A stretch of 64,000 nucleotides of DNA from Auanema rhodensis (Eukaryota; Nematoda; Chromadorea; Rhabditida; Rhabditidae). Positions 53,702-64,000 of the stretch are shown here, piece after piece. The position numbers and the translations under genes were made by a program. The DNA lies in the NCBI GenBank assembly GCA_964057225.1, contig OZ059895.1, positions 21,896,688 through 21,960,687 on the forward strand, written 5' to 3'. The stretch's first letter is position 1, and each line of letters begins with the position of its first letter. The notes under the pieces are model-generated. The model did no database searches. It was given only the letters and a program-made list of their open reading frames with translations, and was not told the DNA's origin.

Positions 53702-56700
53702 CTTCGCCTTGAAAAAAGGAATCTAAAAACATCTACTTTTTGCTAAATTATTTTGAAATTTTTCGAAAAAATTTTTGTCAAAATGTTTTTGGAAGCAATG
53801 TTGAGTGTACATGGAAACTCAACATACACTAATGCATCATTTTTCGAACGATCATAACTAATTTTTGTATTAAGCGTTTCTCAATGTAGTATAGTGCATT
53901 CGATGCGGATTTTTAAGCTGCGTCGATCTGTGTTATCAGATTTGCGCTAGCTTAAAAATGCACCGAGATATCAACTGATATAAGTTCACACTTATATCCT
54001 CGATTTTCACCCTGAAGAATTAATTTTTTCGTTGAATAACAATGTCCATCGTCTTCGCCTTGAAAAAAGGAATCTAAAAACATCTACTTTTTGCTAAATT
54101 ATTTTGAAATTTTTCGAAAAAATTTTTGTCAAAATGTTTTTGGAAGCAATGTTGAGTGTACATGGAAACTCAACATACACTAATGCATCATTTTTCGAAC
54201 GATCATAACTAATTTTTGTATTAAGCGTTTCTCAATGTAGTATAGTGCATTCGATGCGGATTTTTAAGCTGCGTCGATCTGTGTTATCAGATTTGCGCTA
54301 GCTTAAAAATGCACCGAGATATCAACTGATATAAGTTCACACTTATATCCTCGATTTTCACCCTGAAGAATTAATTTTTTCGTTGAATAACAATGTCCAT
54401 CGTCTTCGCCTTGAAAAAAGGAATCTAAAAACATCTACTTTTTGCTAAATTATTTTGAAATTTTTCGAAAAAATTTTTGTCAAAATGTTTTTGGAAGCAA
54501 TGTTGAGTGTACATGGAAACTCAACATACACTAATGCATCATTTTTCGAACGATCATAACTAATTTTTGTATTAAGCGTTTCTCAATGTAGTATAGTGCA
54601 TTCGATGCGGATTTTTAAGCTGCGTCGATCTGTGTTATCAGATTTGCGCTAGCTTAAAAATGCACCGAGATATCAACTGATATAAGTTCACACTTATATC
54701 CTCGATTTTCACCCTGAAGAATTAATTTTTTCGTTGAATAACAATGTCCATCGTCTTCGCCTTGAAAAAAGGAATCTAAAAACATCTACTTTTTGCTAAA
54801 TTATTTTGAAATTTTTCGAAAAAATTTTTGTCAAAATGTTTTTGGAAGCAATGTTGAGTGTACATGGAAACTCAACATACACTAATGCATCATTTTTCAA
54901 ACGATCATAACTAATTTTTGTATTAAGCGTTTCTCAATGTAGTATAGTGCATTCGATGCGGATTTTTAAGCTGCGTCGATCTGTGTTATCAGATTTGCGC
55001 TAGCTTAAAAATGCACCGAGATATCAACTGATATAAGTTCACACTTATATCCTCGATTTTCACCCTGAAGAATTAATTTTTTCGTTGAATAACATTGTCC
55101 ATCGTCTTTGCCTTGAAAAAAAAAATCTGAAAACATCTACTTTTTGCTAAATTATTTTGAAATTTTTCGAAAAAATTTTTGTCAAAATGTTTTTGGAAGC
55201 AATGTTGAGTGTACATGGAAACTCAACATACACTAATGCATCATTTTTCAAACGATCATAACTAATTTTTGTATTAAGCGTTTCTCAATGTAGTATAGTG
55301 CATTCGATGCGGATTTTTAAGCTGCGTCGATCTGTGTTATCAGATTTGCGCTAGCTTAAAAATGCACCGAGATATCAACTGATATAAGTTCACACTTATA
55401 TCCTCGATTTTCACCCTGAAGAATTAATTTTTTCGTTGAATAACAATGTCCATCGTCTTTGCCTTGAAAAAAGGAATCTAAAAACATCTACTTTTTGCTA
55501 AATTATTCTGAAATTTTTCGAAAAAATTTTTGTCAAAATGTTTTTGGAAGCAATGTTGAGTGTACATGGAAACTCAACATACACTAATGCATCATTTTTC
55601 AAACGATCATAACTAATTTTTGTATTAAGCGTTTCTCAATGTAGTATAGTGCATTCGATGCGGATTTTTAAGCTGCGTCGATCTGTGTTATCAGATTTGC
55701 GCTAGCTTAAAAATGCACCGAGATATCAACTGATATAAGTTCACACTTATATCCTCGATTTTCACCCTGAAGAATTAATTTTTTCGTTGAATAACATTGT
55801 CCATCGTCTTTGCCTTGAAAAAAAAAATCTGAAAACATCTACTTTTTGCTAAATTATTTTGAAATTTTTCGAAAAAATTTTTGTCAAAATGTTTTTGGAA
55901 GCAATGTTGAGTGTACATGGAAACTCAACATACACTAATGCATCATTTTTCAAACGATCATAACTAATTTTTGTATTAAGCGTTTCTCAATGTAGTATAG
56001 TGCATTCGATGCGGATTTTTAAGCTGCGTCGATCTGTGTTATCAGATTTGCGCTAGCTTAAAAATGCACCGAGATATCAACTGATATAAGTTCACACTTA
56101 TATCCTCGATTTTCACCCTGAAGAATTAATTTTTTCGTTGAATAACATTGTCCATCGTCTTTGCCTTGAAAAAAAAAATCTGAAAACATCTACTTTTTGC
56201 TAAATTATTTTGAAATTTTTCGAAAAAATTTTTGTCAAAATGTTTTTGGAAGCAATGTTGAGTGTACATGGAAACTCAACATACACTAATGCATCATTTT
56301 TCAAACGATCATAACTAATTTTTGTATTAAGCGTTTCTCAATGTAGTATAGTGGATTCGATGCGGATTTTTAAGCTGCGTCGATCTGTGTTATCAGATTT
56401 GCGCTAGCTTAAAAATGCACCGAGATATCAACTGATATAAGTTCACACTTATATCCTCGATTTTCACCCTGAAGAATTAATTTTTTCGTTGAATAACAAT
56501 GTCCATCGTCTTCGCCTTGAAAAAAGGAATCTAAAAACATCTACTTTTCGCTAAATTATTTTGAAATTTTTCGAAAAAATTTTTGTCAAAATGTTTTTGG
56601 AAGCAATGTTGAGTGTACATGGAAACTCAACATACACTAATGCATCATTTTTCAAACGATCATAACTAATTTTTGTATTAAGCGTTTCTCAATGTAGTAT

Positions 56701-58264
56701 AGTGAATTCGATGCGGATTTTTAAGCTGCGTCGATCTGTGTTATCAGATTTGCGCTAGCCTAAAAATGCACCGAGATATCAACTGATATAAGTTCACACT
56801 TATATCCTCGATTTTCACCCTGAAGAATTAATTTTTTCGTTGAATAACAATGTCCATCGTCTTCGCCTTGAAAAAAGGAATCTAAAAACATCTACTTTTT
56901 GCTAAATTATTTTGAAATTTTTCGAAAAAATTTTTGTCAAAATGTTTTTGGAAGCAATGTTGAGTGTACATGGAAACTCAACATACACTAATGCATCATT
57001 TTTCGAACGATCATAACTAATTTTTGTATTAAGCGTTTCTCAATGTAGTATAGTGCATTCGATGCGGATTTTTAAGCTGCGTCGATCTGTGTTATCAGAT
57101 TTGCGCTAGCTTAAAAATGCACCGAGATATCAACTGATATAAGTTCACACTTATATCCTCGATTTTCACCCTGAAGAATTAATATTTTCGTTGAATAACA
57201 ATGTCCATCGTCTTCGCCTTGAAAAAAGGAATCTAAAAACATCTACTTTTTGCTAAATTATTTTGAAATTTTTCGAAAAAATTTTTGTCAAAATGTTTTT
57301 GGAAGCAATGTTGAGTGTACATGGAAACTCAACATACACTAATGCATCATTTTTCGAACGATCATAACTAATTTTTGTATTAAGCGTTTCTCAATGTAGT
57401 ATAGTGCATTCGATGCGGATTTTTAAGCTGCGTCGATCTGTGTTATCAGATTTGCGCTAGCTTAAAAATGCACCGAGATATCAACTGATATAAGTTCACA
57501 CTTATATCCTCGATTTTCACCCTGAAGAATTAATTTTTTCGTTGAATAACAATGTCCATCGTCTTCGCCTTGAAAAAAGGAATCTAAAAACATCTACTTT
57601 TTGCTAAATTATTTTGAAATTTTTCGAAAAAATTTTTGTCAAAATGTTTTTGGAAGCAATGTTGAGTGTACATGGAAACTCAACATACACTAATGCATCA
57701 TTTTTCAAACGATCATAACTAATTTTTGTATTAAGCGTTTCTCAATGTAATATAGTGCATTCGATGCGGATTTTTAAGCTGCGTCGATCTGTGTTATCAG
57801 ATTTGCGCTAGCTTAAAAATGCACCGAGATATCAACTGATATAAGTTCACACTTATATCCTCGATTTTCACCCTGAAGAATTAATTTTTTCGTTGAATAA
57901 CAATGTCCATCGTCTTCGCCTTGAAAAAAGGAATCTAAAAACATCTACTTTTTGCTAAATTATTTTGAAATTTTTCGAAAAAATTTTTGTCAAAATGTTT
58001 TTGGAAGCAATGTTGAGTGTACATGGAAACTCAACATACACTAATGCATCATTTTTCAAACGATCATAACTAATTTTTGTATTAAGCGTTTCTCAATGTA
58101 GTATAGTGCATTCGATGCGGATTTTTAAGCTGCGTCGATCTGTGTTATCAGATTTGCGCTAGCTTAAAAATGCACCGAGATATCAACTGATATAAGTTCA
58201 CACTTATATCCTCGATTTTCACCCTGAAGAATTAATTTTTTCGTTGAATAACAATGTCCATCGT
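53702..58264. repeat. Array 1, M154-M166: D-rich zone with ttcgaacg units
   Basis: The order is D D D D A B A A C* D D D D. Units M154-M156, M163 and M164 have ttcgaacg at unit position 145. Private changes become more frequent towards the right: gtggattc (M161), gctagcct (M162), aatattttcg (after M163), caatgtaatat (M165). The two D groups suggest duplication of a C*-D-D-D stretch. Confidence 0.8.
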
Positions 58265-61200
58265 CTTCGCCTTGAAAAAAGGAATCTAAAAACGGCTACT
58301 TTTTGCTAAATTATTTTGAAATTTTTCGAAAAAATTTTTGTCAAAATGTTTTTGGAAGCAATGTTGAGTGTACATGGAAACTCAACATACACTAATGCAT
58401 CATTTTTCAAACGATCATAACTAATTTTTGTATTAAGCGTTTCTTAATGTAGTATAGTGCATTCGATGCGGATTTTTAAGCTGCGTCGATCTGTGTTATC
58501 AGATTTGCGCTAGCTTAAAAATGCACCGAGATATCAACTGATATAAGTTCACACTTATATCCTCGATTTTCACCCTGAAGAATTAATTTTTTTGTTGAAT
58601 AACATTGTCCAACGTCTTTGCCTTGAAAAAAGGAATTTAAAAACATCTACTTTTTGCTAAATTATTTCGAAATTTTTCGAAAAAATTTTTGTCAAAATGT
58701 TTTTGGAAGCAATGTTGAGTGTACATGGAAACTCAACATACACTAATGCATCATTTTTCAAACGATCATAACTAATTTTTGTATTAAGCGTTTCTCAATG
58801 TAGTATAGTGCATTCGATGCGGATTTTTAAGCTGCGTCGATCTGTGTTATCAGATTTGCGCTAGCTTAAAAATGCACCGAGATATCAACTGATATAAGTT
58901 CACACTTATATCCTCGATTTTCACCCTGAAGAATTAATTTTTTCGTTGAATAACAATGTCCATCGTCTTCGCCTTGAAAAAAGGAATCTAAAAACGGCTA
59001 CTTTTTGCTAAATTATTTTGAAATTTTTCGAAAAAATTTTTGTCAAAATGTTTTTGGAAGCAATGTTGAGTGTACATGGAAACTCAACATACACTAATGC
59101 ATCATTTTTCAAACGATCATAACTAATTTTTGTATTAAGCGTTTCTCAATGTAGTATAGTGCATTCGAAGCGGATTTTTAAGCTGCGTCGATCTGTGTTA
59201 TCAGATTTGCGCTAGCTTAAAAATGCACCGAGATATCAACTGATATAAGTTCACACTTATATCCTCGATTTTCACCCTGAAGAATTAATTTTTTCGTTGA
59301 ATAACAATGTCCATCGTCTTCGCCTTGAAAAAAGGAATCTAAAAACATCTACTTTTTGCTAAATTATTTTGAAATTTTTCGAAAAAATTTTTGTCAAAAT
59401 GTTTTTGGAAGCAATGTTGAGTGTACATGGAAACTCAACATACACTAATGCATCATTTTTCAAACGATCATAACTAATTTTTGTATTAAGCGTTTCTCAA
59501 TGTAGTATAGTGCATTCGATGCGGATTTTTAAGCTGCGTCGATCTGTGTTATCAGATTTGCGCTAGCTTAAAAATGCACCGAGATATCAACTGATATAAG
59601 TTCACACTTATATCCTCGATTTTCACCCTGAAGAATTAATTTTTTTGTTGAATAACATTGTCCAACGTCTTTGCCTTGAAAAAAGGAATCTAAAAACATC
59701 TACTTTTTGCTAAATTATTTTGAAATTTTTCGAAAAAATTTTTGTCAAAATGTTTTTGGAAGCAATGTTGAGTGTACATGGAAACTCAACATACACTAAT
59801 GCATCATTTTTCAAACGATCATAACTAATTTTTGTATTAAGCGTTTCTCAATGTAGTATAGTGCATTCGATGCGGATTTTTAAGCTGCGTCGATCTGTGT
59901 TATCAGATTTGCGCTAGCTTAAAAATGCACCGAGATATCAACTGATATAAGTTCACACTTATATCCTCGATTTTCACCCTGAAGAATTAATTTTTTCGTT
60001 GAATAACAATGTCCATCGTCTTCGCCTTGAAAAAAGGAATCTAAAAACGGCTACTTTTCGCTAAATTATTCTGAAATTTTTCGAAAAAATTTTTGTCAAA
60101 ATGTTTTTGGAAGCAATGTTGAGTGTACATGGAAACTCAACATACACTAATGCATCATTTTTCAAACGATCATAACTAATTTTTGTATTAAGCGTTTCTC
60201 AATGTAGTATAGTGCATTCGATGCGGATTTTTAAGCTGCGTCGATCTGTGTTATCAGATTTGCGCTAGCTTAAAAATGCACCGAGATATCAACTGATATA
60301 AGTTCACACTTATATCCTCGATTTTCACCCTGAAGAATTAATTTTTTCGTTGAATAACAATGTCCATCGTCTTCGCCTTGAAAAAAGGAATCTAAAAACA
60401 TCTACTTTTTGCTAAATTATTTTGAAATTTTTCGAAAAAATTTTTGTCAAAATGTTTTTGGAAGCAATGTTGAGTGTACATGGAAACTCAACATACACTA
60501 ATGCATCATTTTTCAAACGATCATAACTAATTTTTGTATTAAGCGTTTCTCAATGTAGTATAGTGCATTCGATGCGGATTTTTAAGCTGCGTCGATCTGT
60601 GTTATCAGATTTGCGCTAGCTTAAAAATGCACCGAGATATCAACTGATATAAGTTCACACTTATATCCTCGATTTTCACCCTGAAGAATTAATTTTTTCG
60701 TTGAATAACAATGTCCATCGTCTTCGCCTTGAAAAAAGGAATCTAAAAACGGCTACTTTTCGCTAAATTATTCTGAAATTTTTCGAAAAAATTTTTGTCA
60801 AAATGTTTTTGGAAGCAATGTTGAGTGTACATGGAAACTCAACATACACTAATGCATCATTTTTCAAACGATCATAACTAATTTTTGTATTAAGCGTTTC
60901 TCAATGTAGTATAGTGCATTCGATGCGGATTTTTAAGCTGCGTCGATCTGTGTTATCAGATTTGCGCTAGCTTAAAAATGCACCGAGATATCAACTGATA
61001 TAAGTTCACACTTATATCCTCGATTTTCACCCTGAAGAATTAATTTTTTCGTTGAATAACAATGTCCATCGTCTTCGCCTTGAAAAAAGGAATCTAAAAA
61101 CATCTACTTTTTGCTAAATTATTTTGAAATTTTTCGAAAAAATTTTTGTCAAAATGTTTTTGGAAGCAATGTTGAGTGTACATGGAAACTCAACATACAC

Positions 61201-61336
61201 TAATGCATCATTTTTCAAACGATCATAACTAATTTTTGTATTAAGCGTTTCTCAATGTAGTATAGTGCATTCGATGCGGATTTTTAAGCTGCGTCGATCT
61301 GTGTTATCAGATTTGCGCTAGCTTAAAAATGCACCG
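58265..61336. repeat. Array 1 edge, M167-M175, with cggctac units and a truncated last copy
   Basis: M167, M169, M172 and M174 have aaaacggctac, found nowhere else in the window. M167 and M170 end with tttttttgttg and are followed by ccaacgtcttt, giving a 1053-bp step; M172-M173 and M174-M175 form a 702-bp dimer. Private changes (ttcttaatg, gaatttaaa, attcgaagcgg, attttcgaaa) are dense. The last copy, 61073-61336, is cut after gcaccg, 264 bp into the unit. Confidence 0.85.
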
Positions 61337-61345
61337 TTTTTTTTT
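61337..61345. other. T9 run at the junction of the two satellites
   Basis: Nine T separate the truncated array 1 unit from the first gtttcttg of array 2. Inside array 2 the same place reads catt before gtttcttg, so two of the T could belong to array 2. The rest are not predicted by either repeat. There is no target-site duplication or element body. It could mark end joining with T slippage, or the last trace of an A-tailed insertion on the minus strand. Confidence 0.7.
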
Positions 61346-61885
61346 GTTTCTTGTAATATTGGATTTGATTATTGCTTCGTTTATTTTGAGATTTTGCTTC
61401 TGCATAGCTTCAGTGCTCTAGCTGGTTTTCCATTTTTATGAGATTTTTCATCATCTTACAACAAATTCATTTAAATCTAACATGAATTATTTTTTCGTTT
61501 TAAAAAGCATTGAATTTCATTGTTTCTTGTAATATTGGATTTGATTATTGCTTCGTTTGTTTTAAGATTTTTGCTTCTGCATAGCTTCAGTTTGCTGCTT
61601 TAGCTGGTTTTCACTTTTTATGAGATTTTTCATCATCTTACAACAAATTCATTTAAATCTAACATGAATTATTTTTTCGTTTTAAAAAGCATTGAATTTC
61701 AGTGTTTCTTGTAATATCGGATTTGATTATTGCTTTGTTAGCTTTAAGATTTTTGCTACTACATGTGCTGTGTTTACTGCTCTAGCTGGTTTTCACTTTT
61801 TATGAGATTTTTCATCATCTTACAACAAATTCATTTAAATCTAACATGAATTATTTTTTCGTTTTAAAAAGCATTGAATTTCAGT
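61346..61885. repeat. Array 2 trimer, copy 1 (540 bp)
   Basis: Three units: short with cgtttattttgag and ttttccattttt (176), intermediate with cttcagtttgctgctttag (182), long with atatcgg and catgtgctgtg (182). The same three units in the same order recur at 63323-63862. This shows higher-order organisation in array 2 as well, although the eight units between do not follow it. Confidence 0.8.
61484..61499 (+). other. Shared box, array 2 form
   Basis: GAATTATTTTTTCGTT, once per unit of array 2, equals the array 1 box (1720-1736) less one A. In both satellites a cattg follows about 6-8 bases later in many copies. Variants such as gaattacttttt (unit at 62250) and tttcttcg (unit at 63141) still keep TTCGTT. 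The match to the CENP-B box covers only its first half. Confidence 0.5.
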
Positions 61886-62783
61886 GTTTCTTGTAATATC
61901 GGATTTGATTATTGCTTTGTTAGCTTTAAGATTTTTGCTACTACATGTGCTGTGTTTACTGCTCTAGCTGGTTTTCACTTTTTATGAGATTTTTCATCAT
62001 CTTACAACAAATTCATTTAAATCTAACATGAATTATTTTTTCGTTTGAAAAAGCATTGAATTTCATTGTTTCTTGTAATATTGGATTTGATTATTGCTTT
62101 GTTAGCTTTAAAATTTTTGCTACTACATGTCCTGTGTTTACTGCTCTAGCTGGTTTTCCATTTTTATGAGATTTTTCATCATCTTACAACAAATTCATTT
62201 GAATCTAATATGAATTATTTTTTCGTTTTAAAAAGCATTGAATTTCATTGTTTCTTGTAATATTGGATTTGATTATTGCTTTGTTAGCTTTAAAATTTTT
62301 GCTACTACATGTCCTGTGTTTACTGCTCTAGCTGGTTTTCACTTTTTATGAGATTTTTCATCATCTTACAACAAATTCATTTAAATCTAACATGAATTAC
62401 TTTTTCGTTTTAAAAAGCATTGAATTTCATTGTTTCTTGTAATATTGGATTTGATTATTGCTTTGTTTGTTTTAAGATTTTGCTTCTGCATAGCTTCAGT
62501 GCTCTAGCTGGTTTTCACTTTTTATGAGATTTTTCATCATCTTACAACAAATTCATTTAAATCTAACATGAATTATTTTTTCGTTTTAAAAAGCATTGAA
62601 TTTCATTGTTTCTTGTAATATTGGATTTGATTATTGCTTCGTTTGTTTTAAGATTTTGCTTCTGCATAGCTTTAGTGCTCTAGCTGGTTTTCACTTTTTA
62701 TGAGATTTTTCATCATCTTACAACAAATTCATTTAAATCTAACATGAATTATTTTTTCGTTTTAAAAAGCATTGAATTTTATT

Positions 62784-62964
62784 GTTTCTTGTAATATTGG
62801 ATTTGATTATTGCTTCGTTTGTTTTAAGATTTTGCTTCTGCATGTCCTGTGTTTACTGCTCTAGCTGGTTTTCACTTTTTATGAGATTTTTCATCATCTT
62901 ACAACAAATTCATTTAAATCTAACATGAATTATTTTTTCGTTTTAAAAAGCATTGAATTTCATT
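62784..62964. repeat. Array 2 recombinant unit, 181 bp
   Basis: The first part is of short type (cgtttgttttaagattttgcttctgcat), then it changes to the long type (gtcctgtgtttactgctc) seen in the units at 62068 and 62250. The odd length of 181 fits a crossover between a 176 and a 182 unit near the shared gcat/catg. Its right neighbour starts ttttttcttg, with T for the usual G. Confidence 0.8.
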
Positions 62965-63322
62965 TTTTCTTGTAATATTGGATTTGATTATTGCTTCGTT
63001 TGTTTTAAGATTTTGCTTCTGCATAGCTTCAGTGCTCTAGCTGGTTTTCCATTTTTATGAGATTTTTCATCATCTTACAAGAAATTCAATTGAATCTAAC
63101 ATGAATTATTTTTTCGTTTTAAAAAGCACTGAATTTCATTGTTTCTTGTAATATTGGATTTGATTATTGCTTTGTTAGTTTTAAGATTTTTGCTACTACA
63201 TGTGCTGTGTTTACTGCTCTAGCTGGTTTTCACTTTTTATGAGATTTTTCATCATCTTACAACAAATTCATTTGAATCTAATATGAATTATTTCTTCGTT
63301 TTAAAAAGCATTGAATTTCATT

Positions 63323-63862
63323 GTTTCTTGTAATATTGGATTTGATTATTGCTTCGTTTATTTTGAGATTTTGCTTCTGCATAGCTTCAGTGCTCTAGCT
63401 GGTTTTCCATTTTTATGAGATTTTTCATCATCTTACAACAAATTCATTTAAATCTAACATGAATTATTTTTTCGTTTTAAAAAGCATTGAATTTCATTGT
63501 TTCTTGTAATATTGGATTTGATTATTGCTTCGTTTGTTTTAAGATTTTTGCTTCTGCATAGCTTCAGTTTGCTGCTTTAGCTGGTTTTCACTTTTTATGA
63601 GATTTTTCATCATCTTACAACAAATTCATTTAAATCTAACATGAATTATTTTTTCGTTTTAAAAAACATTGAATTTCAGTGTTTCTTGTAATATCGGATT
63701 TGATTATTGCTTTGTTAGCTTTAAGATTTTTGCTACTACATGTGCTGTGTTTACTGCTCTAGCTGGTTTTCACTTTTTATGAGATTTTTCATCATCTTAC
63801 AACAAATTCATTTGAATCTAATATGAATTATTTTTTCGTTTTAAAAAGCATTGAATTTCATT
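63323..63862. repeat. Array 2 trimer, copy 2 (540 bp)
   Basis: Repeats 61346-61885 in order and in diagnostic variants, 1977 bp (11 units) to the right; the next unit at 63863 again starts the short form with cgtttattttgag. Small differences are aaaaaacattg in the second unit and tttgaatctaatatg in the third. Confidence 0.8.
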
Positions 63863-64000
63863 GTTTCTTGTAATATTGGATTTGATTATTGCTTCGTTTA
63901 TTTTGAGATTTTGCTTCTGCATAGCTTCAGTGCTCTAGCTGGTTTTCCATTTTTATGAGATTTTTCATCATCTTACAACAAATTCATTTAAATCTAACAT

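Larger units (their letters stand above)
1..61336. repeat. Array 1: 351-bp tandem satellite, about 174.75 copies
   Basis: Head-to-tail copies of one AT-rich unit fill this span. Unit starts (ctt[t/c]gcc) fall at 1, 352, 703, 1054 and so on to 61073, a strict 351-bp step apart from two 350-bp units. Copies differ from one another at only a handful of sites. There is no interruption, inversion or inserted element. By hand count the unit is about 31% GC. The left end is open at the window edge; the right end is a truncated copy. No frame is kept open across the unit, so it is non-coding. The organisation is that of a centromeric or pericentromeric satellite; that role is inferred, not shown. I do not recognise the unit as a named satellite. 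Confidence 0.98.
61346..64000. repeat. Array 2: 176/182-bp tandem satellite, 15 units
   Basis: Units beginning gtttcttgtaat start at 61346, 61522, 61704, 61886, 62068, 62250, 62432, 62608, 62784, 62965, 63141, 63323, 63499, 63681 and 63863; the last runs into the window edge. Lengths are 176 (five units), 182 (eight units) and 181 (one unit). Short units have agattttgcttctgcatag; most long units have ttttgctactacatg. By hand count a short unit is about 27% GC. Copies differ much more than those of array 1. A 7-bp inverted repeat, AATTCAT and ATGAATT with an 11-nt spacer, recurs in most units. No coding frame is kept. I do not recognise it as a named satellite. Confidence 0.95.

Noticed and set aside
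1-61336. CRISPR array or other repeat-spacer system
   Set aside because: Units are contiguous with no unique spacers, the unit is 351 bp, and there are no cas-like genes.
1-61336. Identification as primate alpha satellite or the Drosophila 359-bp (1.688) satellite
   Set aside because: Unit length and sequence do not fit either as I know them. A database search would be needed to name it.
1-64000. Transposon, retroelement or LTR within the arrays
   Set aside because: No terminal repeats, target-site duplications, polymerase or transposase frames, or breaks in the unit phase were seen. The only irregular point is the T9 junction.
1-64000. tRNA, rRNA or other structured RNA gene
   Set aside because: I saw no tRNA box A/B pattern or rRNA segment. 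The hairpins are short satellite dyads repeated in every unit.
61346-64000. Telomeric or subtelomeric simple repeat
   Set aside because: No TTAGG, TTAGGG or similar short tandem repeats were seen; the units are 176-182 bp.

Overview
The window contains no gene. It is eukaryotic satellite DNA. A 351-bp tandem repeat (array 1) fills 1-61336: 174 full copies plus a final copy cut off at 264 bp. It ends abruptly against a second tandem repeat (array 2) of about 176-182 bp, which runs from 61346 to the right edge in 15 units, the last cut by the window. A run of nine T (61337-61345) lies between them. Both arrays run past the window, array 1 to the left and array 2 to the right. Tens of kilobases of near-identical, AT-rich, non-coding head-to-tail repeats point to a centromeric or pericentromeric heterochromatin block of a eukaryote. 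By hand count the 351-bp unit is about 31% GC and keeps 12 CpG against about 8 expected. That argues against a heavily CpG-methylated genome such as a mammal or plant and fits many insects, but nothing here fixes the taxon.

Array 1 is a mosaic of a few monomer subtypes that differ at linked diagnostic sites, named here by their first 60 bases. Type A has ctttgcc, ten A, tctgaaaac and attttg, and follows cattg. Type B has ctttgcc, a GG in the A-run and attctg, and follows caatg. Type C has cttcgcc, GG (or a single G) and ttttcgct. Type D has cttcgcc, GG, tttttgct and attttg. Type E is like D but with attctg. A star marks copies where gtgcattc is gtgaattc, giving an EcoRI site. Monomers are numbered M1 to M175 from the left edge, starting at the ctt(t/c)gcc. 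All are 351 bp except M22 and M37, which are 350 bp. I classed them by reading, not by alignment.

The order of subtypes reveals layers of block duplication: trimers (1053 bp) at 8424-10529 and 11934-15091; ten-monomer blocks offset by 3861 bp at 17198 and 21059; 9-mers (3159 bp) at 28430, 31589 and 34748; a 6-mer pair (2106 bp) at 39311 and 41417; 10-mers (3510 bp) from 44225 that also match 22463-26674, 21.8 kb away; and a 4-mer pair (1404 bp) at 50894 and 52298. The right end (about 56-61 kb) is richest in private variants, as expected for the edge of an array that evolves by unequal exchange.

Each 351-bp unit holds three inverted repeats and one 12-bp palindrome. Both satellites also share a TTTTTTCGTT box. 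Array 2 alternates short (176) and long (182) units with a local 540-bp trimer and one 181-bp recombinant. I see no new gene system. The interest lies in the repeat architecture, the conserved dyads, the shared box, the recombinant monomers and the sharp junction.
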